From: CSP1-4 sp963777975
Lineage (GTDB): Bacteria; Chloroflexota; Limnocylindria; Limnocylindrales; CSP1-4
NCBI GenBank assembly: GCA_963777975.1
Contig: CAVZSO010000009.1
Span: 62,001 to 126,000 of the forward strand
Length of the DNA: 64,000 bases
Direction: 5' to 3'
In this document: positions 1-9,132 of the stretch, piece after piece
Numbering within the stretch: position 1 is the first letter of the stretch
Layout: every line of letters starts with the position of its first letter
The notes under the pieces: model-generated
What the model was told of the DNA's origin: nothing
What the model saw: only the letters and a program-made list of their open reading frames with translations
Databases searched by the model: none
Made by a program: the position numbers and the translations under genes

Positions 1-330
1 AATGCCCCCTGGACCCGGAGTCCGGAGCGAGCAGCTTCACGGTTCGGCAGATCAGTGCGTTCGATGCGCCGACCGCGAGCGAGGTCGTGGAGGCCATCAC
101 AGGTAGCTTGGGCGGTTGCCCACCGCCGGCCCGCGCCGACGGGCGCTGGTCGATCGGCGCACGCGATGTCGGCGCGATCGTCTGCTACTCCGACCAGCAC
201 CCGAGTCCCGTCATCGACTGGTCGTACGACTCCGACCAGATCCTCGCCGCGCGAGGCGGTCGGACGAGCGGCGAGACGTCCTCTTCCAATGGTGGGTCGC
301 GAATGCGCCGAACTTCGCTCGAGCCCATGA
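1..330 (+). CDS. C-terminal end of an upstream receptor-kinase-like protein (partial, frameshifted)
   Basis: The window opens inside a gene. Reading frame 3 from base 3 and then frame 2 after about base 265 gives a tail that lines up with the C-terminal outer domain of the next gene: a Cys, a WS pair, a G-x-VC segment, an I-x-W segment, ILA-x-R and finally LFQWW against LYQWW. It is therefore the end of a tandem paralogue of the 327-1953 kinase. At least one frameshift lies between 260 and 285. A second may bring the frame to the TGA at 328-330, which would overlap the ATG of the next gene as ATGA. The kinase part is outside the window, so the identity of the whole protein is inferred. Confidence 0.5.
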   Translation, partial: NAPWTRSPERAASRFGRSVRSMRRPRARSWRPSQVAWAVAHRRPAPTGAGRSAHAMSARSSATPTSTRVPSSTGRTTPTRSSPREAVGRAARRPLPMVGRECAELRSSP

Positions 331-1953
331 CCACCAGCCGTCCCGACTCGCGCCTGGGCACCGACCTCGGACCGTATCGCATCGAGCGGGTCCTGGGTCG
401 TGGCGGTATGGGCGTCGTCTACCTCGCCGAGCAGCGCGAACTCGGGCGCAAGGTGGCCTTGAAGCTGCTGCCCGACGAGCTGGCGCAGGACGCCGACTTC
501 CGAGCCCGCTTCGACCGCGAGTCGCACCTTGCGGCCTCGATCGACCACCCCAACATCATCCCGCTCTACGAGGCCGGCGAGATCGATGGCACGGCCTTCC
601 TGGCGATGCGCTTCGTCGACGGCGTGGACCTCGCCAGTCGGCTCACGGACGGGCCGCTGGAACCGAGCGAGGCCGTCGGCGATCCTGGCCCAGGTCGCCG
701 GTGCCCTCGATGCCGCGCACGCGCGCGGCCTCGTCCATCGCGACGTCAAGCCGGGCAACGTGCTCCTCGACCGGACGGCACAGGGCGAGCACGCCTACCT
801 GACCGACTTCGGGTTGACGAAGCAGACCGGCACCGAGTCCGGCCTGACCCGGATGGGCTCGTTCATGGGCACGCCGGCCTACATGGCGCCCGAGCAGATC
901 GAAGGCCGAGAGGTCGATGGACGGGCCGACCAGTACAGCCTCGCCTGCATGGCCTTCGAGCTGTTGACCGGCTCCGTGCCCTTCACCCGTGACCAGGAGT
1001 TCGCCGTCGCCATGGCCCACGTGCGCGATCGACCGCCGGCGCCGACGAGCCTGCGTCCGGAACTGCCGGCCGCCGTCGATATCGTCTTCGCCCAGGCGAT
1101 GGCCAAGGACCGCGAGGCGCGATATTCGACCTGTTCCGCCTTCGTCGACGATCTGCGCTCGGCGCTCGGCGGCGGAGCGGTCATCGCTCGGCCGCTCTCC
1201 ACGGAGCAGCGACGCCGAACCTCCCTCCTCGTGGCCGCCGTCCTGGGCCTTGGGCTGGTCGCCGTCGCGGGCGTGGCTTTGGCGTCGGGCCTCCTCGGTG
1301 GAGCAGGAAGCCCGTCACCACCGGCATCGGCTCCCCTGGCCGTCGCGCCCACTCCGGCGCCCACGGCTACCAGCTCGCCCACGCCGGATCCCTCGATCTT
1401 CCCGAACACGGCGGAGGCAGCCCTCCTCGCAAAGCTGCCGGCGAACCTGACGTCGACGTGCGTCCGTGGCGGGGGCAAGGCGGACACCGCAGCAGCCGGA
1501 TGGAATGGGCAGATCGTCGTATCGAGATCGGGCAACGCTCCGAACATCGTGAACAACTATGGACCGGTCCAGCCCGGCGCCCCCAAGGCGTCCCTGATCT
1601 GCACACCCGACGGCGGTCCGGATCAGCTCTACATACAGGAACTCCGACTGCCGTCGGGCACGGGCGACGTCGGCGGAGAGGCGGCATTCTCAGTGGCTGC
1701 ACTCGCGACGCGCTACGCCATCAAGCCTGGCTCGTGCTCCAGCGGCGCCGAGGCCTCAACGACGTGGTCCGTCGGCGGCAGCAGCGTCCCCAGCGGCACG
1801 GTCGTGTGCATCCCGAAAGCGGGCTGGGACGGCGGGTCGTGGATCTACTGGTCCTTCGCGGGTGGCAACACGCTCGGCTTCGCCACCCGCAAGGACGCCG
1901 ACTACGACGCCCTGTACCAGTGGTGGCAGAACCTGACGCTGTTCATCGAGTAG
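327..1953 (+). CDS. Membrane receptor Ser/Thr protein kinase (PknB type), one frameshift
   Basis: Phosphorylates Ser/Thr on target proteins in response to an outside signal. The N-lobe has the glycine loop GRGGMG near residue 25 and the VALK lysine near 45. The C-lobe has HRDVKPGN near 137, DFG near 160 and APEQ in the activation segment. One transmembrane helix near residues 300-323 is followed by a Pro/Thr-rich linker and an outer domain of about 180 residues ending in LYQWW. The N-lobe and C-lobe lie in different frames; removing one G near 680 (gccgtcggcgatc) restores the line EAV-AILAQV, so an indel error is likely. The ATG at 327 overlaps the presumed stop of the upstream paralogue. The outer domain is not one I can name. 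Confidence 0.85.
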
Positions 1954-1993
1954 GCAGACCCTCGGCTCCGCTGCTCCCGGCCGGGCCCTCTGC

Positions 1994-1999
1994 TACGCT
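1994..1999 (+). promoter_or_regulatory. Putative -10 box (TACGCT) of leuC
   Basis: TACGCT ends 10 bases before the leuC ATG, with no Shine-Dalgarno between. It resembles the TANNCT boxes found just before other start codons here and would give a very short or absent leader. Confidence 0.35.
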
Positions 2000-2009
2000 T
2001 CGGCCTCCG

Positions 2010-3458
2010 ATGATCGATCCCGCCACGCGCCCCCGCACGCTCGTCGAAAAGATCTGGGACGACCACGTCGTCATCGATGAGCCAGGCGCGCCGACCGTCC
2101 TCGCGGTCGACCTGCACCTCGTCCACGAGGTCACCAGCCCGCAGGCCTTCACCGGCCTTCGCGAGCGCGGCCTCAAGGTTCGACGCCCATCGCAGACCGT
2201 GGCCACGGCCGACCACTCCATCCCGACCCACGACCGATCGCTGCCCATCCTCGACCAGCAGGCGGCCTTCCAGGTCCAGCAACTGGAGCGCAACTGCGCC
2301 GAGTTCGGGATCCCGGCCTACACCATCGGCTCGACGCATCAGGGCATCGTCCATGTCATCGGTCCCGAGCTCGGGCTGACGCAGCCGGGCATGACCATCG
2401 TCTGTGGTGACTCGCACACCGCCACGCACGGCGCCTTCGGGGCCCTCGCCTTCGGCATCGGGACCAGCGAGGTCGAGATGGTGCTGGCGACGCAGACGTT
2501 GCTGCAGCGCCGCCCGAAGACCTACGAGGTCCGCGTCGACGGCCGGCTGCGGCCCGGTGTCTCGGCCAAGGACATCATCCTTGCCCTCATCGCGCGCATC
2601 GGCATCGGCGGCGGCACCGGGCACGTCTTCGAGTACACCGGCGAGGCCATCCGAGCGCTCTCCATGGAGGAGCGCATGACGGTCTGCAACATGAGCATCG
2701 AGGGTGGCGCCCGGGCCGGTCTCATCGCCCCCGACGAAACGACCTTCGCCTACATCGAGGGCCGGCGACATGCCCCGCAGGGGGCCGACTGGGCCGCCGC
2801 GGTCGAGCGCTGGCGTCGACTTCCCTCGGACGCCGGGGCGGCCTATGACGCCTCGATCGTCTTGGCGGCGGGCGACCTCGAGCCGATGGTCACGTACGGC
2901 ACGAACCCGGGCATGGGCATCCCGATCACGGGCCACGTCCCCTCCCCGGACGAGCTGACCGAGCCCGCGCACCAGCGCGCGCTGGAGAAGGCGCTCGTCT
3001 ACATGGACCTCCAGCCCGGGCAGTCCATCCTCGGCCAGAAGCTCGACGTCGTCTTCATCGGCTCGTGCACCAACTCGCGGATCTCCGACCTGCGCCTGGC
3101 GGCCGCCGTGCTGCGCGACCGACACGTCGCCGACGGCTTGCGTGTGATGGTCGTGCCTGGCTCGCAGCAGGTGAAGGCACAGGCCGAGGCCGAAGGTCTC
3201 GACGACGTCTTCCGTGCCGCTGGCGCCGAGTGGCGTGAGGCCGGCTGTTCGATGTGCATCGCCATGAACGGCGACCAGCTGGCGCCGGGCCAGTACGCCA
3301 TCAGCACCAGCAACCGCAACTTCGAGGGTCGCCAGGGCAGAGGCGGTCGGACGTTCCTGGCCTCGCCGCTGACGGCCGCCGCTTCCGCGCTGCACGGCGT
3401 GGTGACCGACCCGCGGACGGTCATGGATACGAACCCGGCTGTGGTCGGAGGCCAGTGA
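2010..3458 (+). CDS. leuC: 3-isopropylmalate dehydratase large subunit
   Basis: With LeuD it isomerises 2-isopropylmalate to 3-isopropylmalate in leucine synthesis. The 482 residues match the usual LeuC length. The three [4Fe-4S] ligands are visible: one Cys in IGSCTNSR and two in GCSMCIAMN. The CGDSHTATHGAFG segment is the aconitase-superfamily signature. The ATG is chosen because the product then begins with the normal TLVEKIWDDHVV segment. leuD follows after 25 bases, so the pair is probably one transcript. ilvD lies about 4 kb downstream, giving a loose branched-chain amino acid neighbourhood, although leuA, leuB and the other ilv genes are absent from the window. Confidence 0.97.
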   Translation: MIDPATRPRTLVEKIWDDHVVIDEPGAPTVLAVDLHLVHEVTSPQAFTGLRERGLKVRRPSQTVATADHSIPTHDRSLPILDQQAAFQVQQLERNCAEFGIPAYTIGSTHQGIVHVIGPELGLTQPGMTIVCGDSHTATHGAFGALAFGIGTSEVEMVLATQTLLQRRPKTYEVRVDGRLRPGVSAKDIILALIARIGIGGGTGHVFEYTGEAIRALSMEERMTVCNMSIEGGARAGLIAPDETTFAYIEGRRHAPQGADWAAAVERWRRLPSDAGAAYDASIVLAAGDLEPMVTYGTNPGMGIPITGHVPSPDELTEPAHQRALEKALVYMDLQPGQSILGQKLDVVFIGSCTNSRISDLRLAAAVLRDRHVADGLRVMVVPGSQQVKAQAEAEGLDDVFRAAGAEWREAGCSMCIAMNGDQLAPGQYAISTSNRNFEGRQGRGGRTFLASPLTAAASALHGVVTDPRTVMDTNPAVVGGQ

Positions 3459-3483
3459 TCATGTCGGGCTGGAGCCGCTGATC

Positions 3484-4101
3484 GTGGCCGAGCCGTTCGA
3501 GTCGTTCACCAGTCGCGTCATCCCGTTCCCGGCCGAGAACGTCGACACTGATCAGATCATCCCGGCGCGCTTCCTCAAGACGACCGACCGCTGGGGCCTT
3601 TCGGAGGCGCTCTTCAACGACTGGCGCTTCACCGACGACGGCAGCCCGATCCCCGACTTCGTGCTCAATCGGCGCGAGATGCAGGGTCGCCGGATCCTGC
3701 TCAGCGGCGACAACTTCGGAGCCGGATCGTCACGGGAGCACGCGGCATGGGCGCTCACCGCGTGGGGCATCAGAGCCATCCTCTCGACCTCGTTCGCCGA
3801 CATCTTCCGCAGCAATTCGCTCAAGAACGGCCTGCTGCCGATCGTCGTCGAGGCCGAGCGTCACCGGCAGCTCTTCGAGCTGCTGGTCACGAACCCGGAG
3901 GTCGAGCTGACCGTCGATCTGGAGGCCCAGGTCGTGCACATGCCAGGCGACGAGGACTTGCCCTTCGATGTCGACCCCTTCGCCAAGCGGATGCTGCTCG
4001 AGGGGACCGACGAGATCGGTTATCTGCTCGGCCGCGAGGCTGCCATCACCGCCTATGAGTCGGCGCATCCAGCGCGCATCGACACGCACCTCGCGGGCTG
4101 A
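3484..4101 (+). CDS. leuD: 3-isopropylmalate dehydratase small subunit
   Basis: Swivel-domain partner of LeuC that completes the substrate site. The product has 205 residues, as expected for bacterial LeuD. It carries NVDTDQIIPARFLKT near the N-terminus and GDNFGAGSSREHAAWAL near residue 85, the substrate-recognition signatures. Translation starts at GTG, which puts the conserved FESFTSRVIPFP segment at the N-terminus. It sits 25 bases after leuC and is probably co-transcribed with it. Confidence 0.96.
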   Translation: MAEPFESFTSRVIPFPAENVDTDQIIPARFLKTTDRWGLSEALFNDWRFTDDGSPIPDFVLNRREMQGRRILLSGDNFGAGSSREHAAWALTAWGIRAILSTSFADIFRSNSLKNGLLPIVVEAERHRQLFELLVTNPEVELTVDLEAQVVHMPGDEDLPFDVDPFAKRMLLEGTDEIGYLLGREAAITAYESAHPARIDTHLAG

Positions 4102-4168
4102 CCAGCGCTAGCGACCCGGGTCGTCGCGCACCAACGCCGTCCATCGATCGCCGACAGAAGGAGACCAC

Positions 4169-4675
4169 ATGGCCAAGCAGTACGCCAGCCCGCCCGAGAT
4201 GACCATCGACGGCTCGAAGACCTATACGGCGACGATCGAGACGAGCGCCGGCACGATGACCGCCGAGCTGCTCGTCGGTGAGGCGCCGATGACGGTCAAC
4301 AACTTCGTCTTCCTGGCGCGCGAAGGTTTCTACGACGGGGTCATCTTCCACCGTGTGATCCGTGGCTTCATGATCCAGGGCGGTGACCCGACCGGCACAG
4401 GCACCGGCGGCCCCGGCTACCGCTTCCGTGACGAGCCCGTCCGGCTCCAGTATTCGCGGGGCACGTTGGCCATGGCCAACGCCGGGCCGAACACGAATGG
4501 CAGCCAGTTCTTCGTCATGCACGCCGACTACGGGCTGCCGCCCAACTACACGATCTTCGGTCGGCTGACCTCGGGCACCGACGTGCTCGACGCGATCGCG
4601 ACCGCGGCGACCGGCTCCCAGGACCGACCCAAGGAGCCTGTCAGCATCACCTCCATCTCGATCGTCGAAGCCTGA
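4169..4675 (+). CDS. Cyclophilin-type peptidyl-prolyl cis-trans isomerase
   Basis: Catalyses cis-trans isomerisation of X-Pro bonds during folding. The 168-residue protein is a single cyclophilin domain: FHRVIRGFMIQGGDPTGTG supplies the catalytic Arg and the Gln, and GSQFF follows near residue 112. No signal peptide or lipobox is seen, so it is probably cytoplasmic. A strong ribosome-binding site (AGGAGA, 7 bases before the ATG) fixes the start, in contrast to the many genes here with none. Confidence 0.95.
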   Translation: MAKQYASPPEMTIDGSKTYTATIETSAGTMTAELLVGEAPMTVNNFVFLAREGFYDGVIFHRVIRGFMIQGGDPTGTGTGGPGYRFRDEPVRLQYSRGTLAMANAGPNTNGSQFFVMHADYGLPPNYTIFGRLTSGTDVLDAIATAATGSQDRPKEPVSITSISIVEA

Positions 4676-4716
4676 GCGCGTCGGAACCGCATCAGGGGCG
4701 AGGTCGTCTGGCGGGC

Positions 4717-5223
4717 ATGCCACACACCGGCAAGGCCATCATCGTCGGCATCACGTTGACCGTGAGCCTCGTCCTCGGCGCGTGCTCGGCAGGCGGAGCC
4801 GCCACGCCAAGCCCGACTCCGATCCCGCCCGATGCCTCGGTCACCTCGCCGCCCGATGGCGGCGGCATCGACCCGGGCCTGCCACAACCGCAGTTCGTCT
4901 CCCCCAAGCCCGGCCAGCTCGCCACCCATCCGGTCTCGGTCGCGGGCCTGACGCCGACCGTCGACGGCCACCACGTGACCATCCGGGCCGATTGGGTCAG
5001 CGGCGTCGAGCCATGCAACGTCCTCGATCGGGTCGAGGTCGCGAAGGACGGGACGACCATCACCGTCGGATTGTTCGAGGGCTCGAGCGACCTGAACGCC
5101 GTCTGCATCGAGATCGCCGCCTACAAAGCTACGCTCATCGATCTCGGCGAGCTCGATCCCGGCGCGTACGTCGTCCAGTCGGCCGACGGTGCGGCACCGC
5201 CTGCCTCCTTCACGGTCGAGTAA
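4717..5223 (+). CDS. Putative lipoprotein of unknown function
   Basis: The 168-residue product starts with a signal sequence ending in the lipobox LVLGAC, followed by a Ser/Pro/Thr-rich spacer and then a compact domain of about 120 residues that resembles a beta-sandwich. It has two later cysteines (EPCN and AVCIE) that could form a disulfide. The short gap after the cyclophilin gene suggests possible co-transcription. Its end overlaps by 14 bases the 3' end of the convergent regulator gene. I do not recognise a family. Confidence 0.7.
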   Translation: MPHTGKAIIVGITLTVSLVLGACSAGGAATPSPTPIPPDASVTSPPDGGGIDPGLPQPQFVSPKPGQLATHPVSVAGLTPTVDGHHVTIRADWVSGVEPCNVLDRVEVAKDGTTITVGLFEGSSDLNAVCIEIAAYKATLIDLGELDPGAYVVQSADGAAPPASFTVE

Positions 5224-6535
5224 GCGCTCCTTCGGCTACCGGCAGGATCCCGGTGGCATGACCCGCGGACGTCGCCCGGTCGCCGTTCAGCAGGCGACGT
5301 GCCATCAACGCGACAGCGAGCCGCTCACGACGGGTCCCGTCGAGCGGGCCGCCGAGCAGGGTTTCGATGCGCTCCAACCGGTAGGCCACCGTTCGATTGG
5401 CGAGGTGCAGCCGACGCGCGGTCTCGCGCATGTTCTCGCCGGCTTCGAAGTAGACATCGAGCGTCTCGATCAGCTCTGCACCCATCCGCGTATCGGCCAG
5501 GAGCGGACCGAGCTCGTGGTGGACGACGACGCCGAGCAGCTCGTCATCGTTGAGCATCAGGCGTTCGACGGCCAGCTCGTTGGGATGGTCCAGCCAGCCG
5601 CGATGGCCGAGCCGCTCGGCGGTGCGCAGGGTGTCGATCAGGGCGTGGAGCGCCGGCGCCAGGGCCTCGACGCCGGTCACGACCGGGCCGACGACGGCCG
5701 TCCACGGCGCTGCAGCCTCCTCCACGTCCGGCGAGCCGTCTCGGCCGCGGATCGCGAGTCGGGCCGCACCCGCTGGCGGTCGACCTCCCAGGACCGCATC
5801 GAGGGTCATGTGGAGCCTGGGCAGGCCCGGCCAGTCACCGCGGGCGAGCACGACGATCCGCCCGCGCCAGCCGATGACCTGGGGCAGCGTCAGTCCGCTC
5901 CTGGCGCGCTCGCCGGCAGACAGGATCCCGAGGCCAGTCGCGAGCCGGCCGACGGCGTCATCGAACGCCTCGTCAGAGCCATCGGCGGCAACCGCGACGA
6001 GCCGGAACGAACCGTCTGGATCGAGGCCTCGCGCGAGCGCGTGGCGCCGCATGCGTCCCGCGCCGGAAGCGTCGAGGGTTACGGCCCCGAGCAGCTCCTC
6101 GAGGAACGCGCGGCGCGCCTCGACGTCCCGGGCGACGAGCTCGCGGTCGACCGCGCGGTAGCCCGACGCCACGGCGGCCACGATGACGTCGCCGGCGTGC
6201 AACAGCCGACGCGCCAGGTGCACGAGCACCGCCCGATCCCATGGCTCCTGCTCACGGAGCTCCCACATCGCCCATAGCGTCGAGAGGTATCGATCCAGCA
6301 GCCGCTCGGTCAGGAGCCCGGCGTGCGCGCCCGCTTCGCCGTCGGCACGCAGGCTGGCCATCGCGGAGTCGAGGTCCCGGGCCTCGGACAACAGGTGCGC
6401 GATGAGCTCGACCGCCGGGCGGATCGCGTCGGCCGGCTCGCCGACATCTGCCGCCACAGCAACGACCGTTGCGTCCAGGTCGCGCAGCATCGCGGCCACG
6501 AGGTCGGGATCGAGTGGCGAGATCCGAACGGTCAT
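5210..6535 (-). CDS. PucR-family transcriptional regulator
   Basis: A cytoplasmic regulator of about 441 residues. The C-terminal 60 residues form the PucR-type helix-turn-helix: AGENMRETARRLHLANRTVAYRLERIETLLG, here split as AGENMRETARRLHLANRT and then VAYRLERIETLLG. The middle resembles the GGDEF-like CdaR domain seen upstream of this helix-turn-helix in the family. The ligand is unknown. The ATG at 6535 is chosen because the open frame further upstream reads as non-coding sequence. The gene is divergent from the GNAT and ilvD genes, so it may control one of them, but nothing in the sequence proves this. Confidence 0.85.
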   Translation of the reverse strand: MTVRISPLDPDLVAAMLRDLDATVVAVAADVGEPADAIRPAVELIAHLLSEARDLDSAMASLRADGEAGAHAGLLTERLLDRYLSTLWAMWELREQEPWDRAVLVHLARRLLHAGDVIVAAVASGYRAVDRELVARDVEARRAFLEELLGAVTLDASGAGRMRRHALARGLDPDGSFRLVAVAADGSDEAFDDAVGRLATGLGILSAGERARSGLTLPQVIGWRGRIVVLARGDWPGLPRLHMTLDAVLGGRPPAGAARLAIRGRDGSPDVEEAAAPWTAVVGPVVTGVEALAPALHALIDTLRTAERLGHRGWLDHPNELAVERLMLNDDELLGVVVHHELGPLLADTRMGAELIETLDVYFEAGENMRETARRLHLANRTVAYRLERIETLLGGPLDGTRRERLAVALMARRLLNGDRATSAGHATGILPVAEGALTRP

Positions 6536-6698
6536 CGGGGCACGATCCTTCCAGCCGGTCGGCTCGATGCCTATCAGCGAACTTGCCGCACGGTAGCAGG
6601 ATTCGGTGGCCATTGCGCCCTTCGTGCATCCTCGGTGCCGTCCGTTCTGCCGCAGCAGTGCATCGATTCGCGGCGCTCCAGTTGCGAGGATGAAGGCT

Positions 6699-6759
6699 GT
6701 CCGCAGCGACACCGTTGGTGGAACCCCGAGCCACCGCCGCGGGGGGAGTCGCTGCGGAC
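6699..6759. repeat. Nested inverted repeat in a divergent intergenic region
   Basis: Perfect 12-base arms GTCCGCAGCGAC (6699-6710) and GTCGCTGCGGAC (6748-6759) enclose a second hairpin, GGTGG with CCACC. The repeat lies between the PucR-type regulator and the GNAT gene and ends 30 bases before the GNAT start. It could be an operator pair, a structured leader RNA or an attenuator. The gene arrangement favours regulation, but the type is unknown. Confidence 0.5.
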
Positions 6760-6776
6760 GTTCCGTGTCCGGCGGC

Positions 6777-6782
6777 TATCCT
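6777..6782 (+). promoter_or_regulatory. Putative leaderless -10 box (TATCCT) of the GNAT gene
   Basis: TATCCT lies 7 bases before the ATG at 6790, with no ribosome-binding site, matching the TANNCT-N6-7-start pattern elsewhere in this window. Confidence 0.4.
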
Positions 6783-6789
6783 CGTACCG

Positions 6790-7315
6790 ATGCCCATCCG
6801 CGCCGAAACCACCGCCGACGTGGCCGCCATCCGGTCCGTCAACGTGGCCGCCTTCCCGACGCCCGCGGAGGCGGACCTAGTCGAGCGCATCCGCGCATCG
6901 GACGCATTCATCCCCGAGCTGTCGCTCGTGGCCGAGCTCGACCCCGACGCGGAAGGTCGGCCCGGCCAGATCGTCGGGCACATCCTGCTCAGTCGAGTCG
7001 CCATCGCCGGCATCGACGAACCGATCCTGGCGTTGGCCCCGATGGCCGTCGCTCCAGAGCACCAGCGTCAGGGCATCGGATCGACGCTCGTGCGGGCAGG
7101 GCTCGACGCTGCGGAGTCGCGGGAGGAGCCGCTTATCGTCGTCCTTGGGGCACCCCTGGTTCTACCCGCGATTCGGGTTCAAGCGCGCCTCTCGCTACGG
7201 CCTGTTCCCATCCGAAGCGTGGCCCGATGCCGCCTTCATGGCCAAGCCGCTCACGACCTGGAGCAGCATCCTTCGCGGCCGCGTCGTCTACCCGCCGACC
7301 TTCGAGGGCGTCTAG
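6790..7315 (+). CDS. GNAT-family N-acetyltransferase (one frameshift)
   Basis: Transfers an acetyl group from acetyl-CoA to an unknown amine. The acetyl-CoA-binding motif APMAVAPEHQRQGIGSTLV is intact near residues 80-100. After about base 7148 the frame shifts. Removing one G from the run cttggggcacc restores the conserved HPWFYPRFGF segment and a tail ending at the TAG at 7313. The whole product is about 174 residues, normal for the family. The layout (MPIRAETTADVAAIR start, YPRFGF segment) resembles YhbS-type acetyltransferases. A TANNCT box precedes the start. Confidence 0.8.
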
Positions 7316-7350
7316 GAGGCCGGGGATCGCCGCCGTCGGTCGGACCCTCG

Positions 7351-7356
7351 TACACT
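7351..7356 (+). promoter_or_regulatory. Putative leaderless -10 box (TACACT) of ilvD
   Basis: TACACT-CCACCC-ATG: the box ends exactly 6 bases before the ilvD start, with no ribosome-binding site. The same arrangement, including the CCACCC spacer, precedes the gene at 53054. Confidence 0.5.
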
Positions 7357-7362
7357 CCACCC

Positions 7363-9132
7363 ATGCCCGACCCGAGACCGGCGACCAACGGCCACCACCC
7401 GTACGACACCGCGAGCGATCCCGCCAAGCGACACTCGGCGACGCTCACCGACGGGCCGGACCGGGCGCCCGCGCGGGCCATGCTCAAGGCCATCGGCTTC
7501 ACCGATGAAGACCTGGCCAAGCCGATCGTCGGCGTGGCCACGACGTGGATCGAGACGATGCCGTGCAACTACAACCAGCGTCGTCTGGCGGAGTCGGTCA
7601 AGGTCGGCATCCGCCGCGCGGGCGGTACGCCCATGGAGTTCAACACGATCGCGGTCAGCGACGGCGTGACGATGGGCACCCAGGGCATGAAGGCCTCGCT
7701 GGTCAGCCGCGAGGTCGTGGCCGACTCGATCGAGCTGGTCTCCCGCGGCCACCTCTTCGACGGGCTCGTCTGCCTGGTCGGCTGCGACAAGACCATCCCG
7801 GCCGCGGCGATGGCGGTCGCCCGCCTCGATATCCCGGCCGTGATCCTCTACAACGGAACCATCTACCCGGGCGTCTACAAGGGCAAGCGCGACGCCACGG
7901 TCGTCACCGTCTTCGAGGCGGTCGGTGCCTATCGGGCGGGCAAGATCACGCTCGACGAGCTCTACGAGATCGAGAACGTCTCGTGCCCCGGCCCCGGGGC
8001 CTGCGGCGGCCAGTACACCGCGAACACGATGAGCACGGTCCTCGAGTTCCTGGGCCTCTCGCCGGCGGGCTTCAACGGGGTCCCCGCGGAAGACCCGCTC
8101 AAGGACGACGTGTCCGAGCGCACCGGCGAGCTGGTCATGGACCTCGTCCGTCACGACCGACGCCCGAGCGCGATCGTCGACCGGCGCTCGATCGAGAACG
8201 CCATCGCCTCGATCTCCGCGACCGGGGGCTCGACCAACGGCGTCCTGCACATGCTGGCCATCGCCCGCGAGTTCGACATCCCGCTGACCATCGATGAGTT
8301 CGGCGAGGTAGCGGACCGCACGCCGATCGTGGCCGACATGATGCCGGGCGGCCGCTACGCCGCCTCCGACATGTACGACGCCGGCGGTGTGGCGCTGGTC
8401 ATGCGTGAGCTACTCAAGCGACCCGGGCTGCTGCATGCCGATGCAGCGACCGTCGACGGGCGGACCATCGGCGAGATCGCCGCGGCCGCCCAGGAGACGG
8501 AGGGACAGCAGGTCGTCCGGCGGCTGGAGACGCCGGTCAAGCCGACCGGCGGCCTGGCCATCCTGCGCGGCTCGTTGGCACCCGAGGGCTGTGTCGTGAA
8601 GCTGGCGGGGCACGAGCGGCTCTTCCATCGCGGACCGGCGCGGGTCTTCGAGTCGGAGGAGGCCTGCTTCGAAGCCGTCAAGGCGCGGCTGATCAAGCCC
8701 GGAGATGTGGTGGTCATCCGCTACGAAGGTCCCGCGGGCGGTCCGGGCATGCGCGAGATGCTGGGTGTCACCGCCGCCCTCGTCGGCGAGGGCCTTGGTG
8801 AGTCGGTCGCCCTGCTGACCGACGGACGGTTCAGCGGCGGGACGCACGGCCTGATGCTCGGCCACGTGGCGCCCGAGGCCGCGCTCGGCGGCCCCATCGC
8901 CGTCGTCGAGGAGGGCGACACGATCACCATCGATGTCGAGCGTCGAACGCTCGACCTTGACGTCGCACCGGACGAGGTCGCTCGCCGTTTGGCCGGCTGG
9001 ATCCCACCAGCGCCGCGGTTCACGAGCGGCGTCTTCGCCAAGTACGCGGCGCTCGTCGGCTCGGCCAGCGAGGGCGCCGTCACGACCGCCCCGTCGTCAG
9101 TGCAGCGATGGCACCCGATCGCCACGTCCTGA
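7363..9132 (+). CDS. ilvD: Dihydroxy-acid dehydratase
   Basis: Dehydrates 2,3-dihydroxy-isovalerate and its methylvalerate analogue to the 2-oxoacid in valine and isoleucine synthesis, using an Fe-S cluster. The 589 residues fit the family. Cluster ligands are visible in GCDKTIPAAAMA and CPGPGACGGQYTANTM, and DGRFSGGTHG near the C-terminus is the second signature. The ATG at 7363 follows the GNAT stop by 47 bases and a perfect -10-like box by 6. The next gene starts inside its last 25 bases, so a coupled downstream set is likely. Confidence 0.97.
   Translation: MPDPRPATNGHHPYDTASDPAKRHSATLTDGPDRAPARAMLKAIGFTDEDLAKPIVGVATTWIETMPCNYNQRRLAESVKVGIRRAGGTPMEFNTIAVSDGVTMGTQGMKASLVSREVVADSIELVSRGHLFDGLVCLVGCDKTIPAAAMAVARLDIPAVILYNGTIYPGVYKGKRDATVVTVFEAVGAYRAGKITLDELYEIENVSCPGPGACGGQYTANTMSTVLEFLGLSPAGFNGVPAEDPLKDDVSERTGELVMDLVRHDRRPSAIVDRRSIENAIASISATGGSTNGVLHMLAIAREFDIPLTIDEFGEVADRTPIVADMMPGGRYAASDMYDAGGVALVMRELLKRPGLLHADAATVDGRTIGEIAAAAQETEGQQVVRRLETPVKPTGGLAILRGSLAPEGCVVKLAGHERLFHRGPARVFESEEACFEAVKARLIKPGDVVVIRYEGPAGGPGMREMLGVTAALVGEGLGESVALLTDGRFSGGTHGLMLGHVAPEAALGGPIAVVEEGDTITIDVERRTLDLDVAPDEVARRLAGWIPPAPRFTSGVFAKYAALVGSASEGAVTTAPSSVQRWHPIATS

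Noticed and set aside
6540..6790. A T-box riboswitch upstream of GNAT/ilvD
   Set aside because: Only a short ggtggaacc-like segment is seen; stem I, the specifier loop and a terminator are not recognisable, so it is listed only as an inverted repeat.
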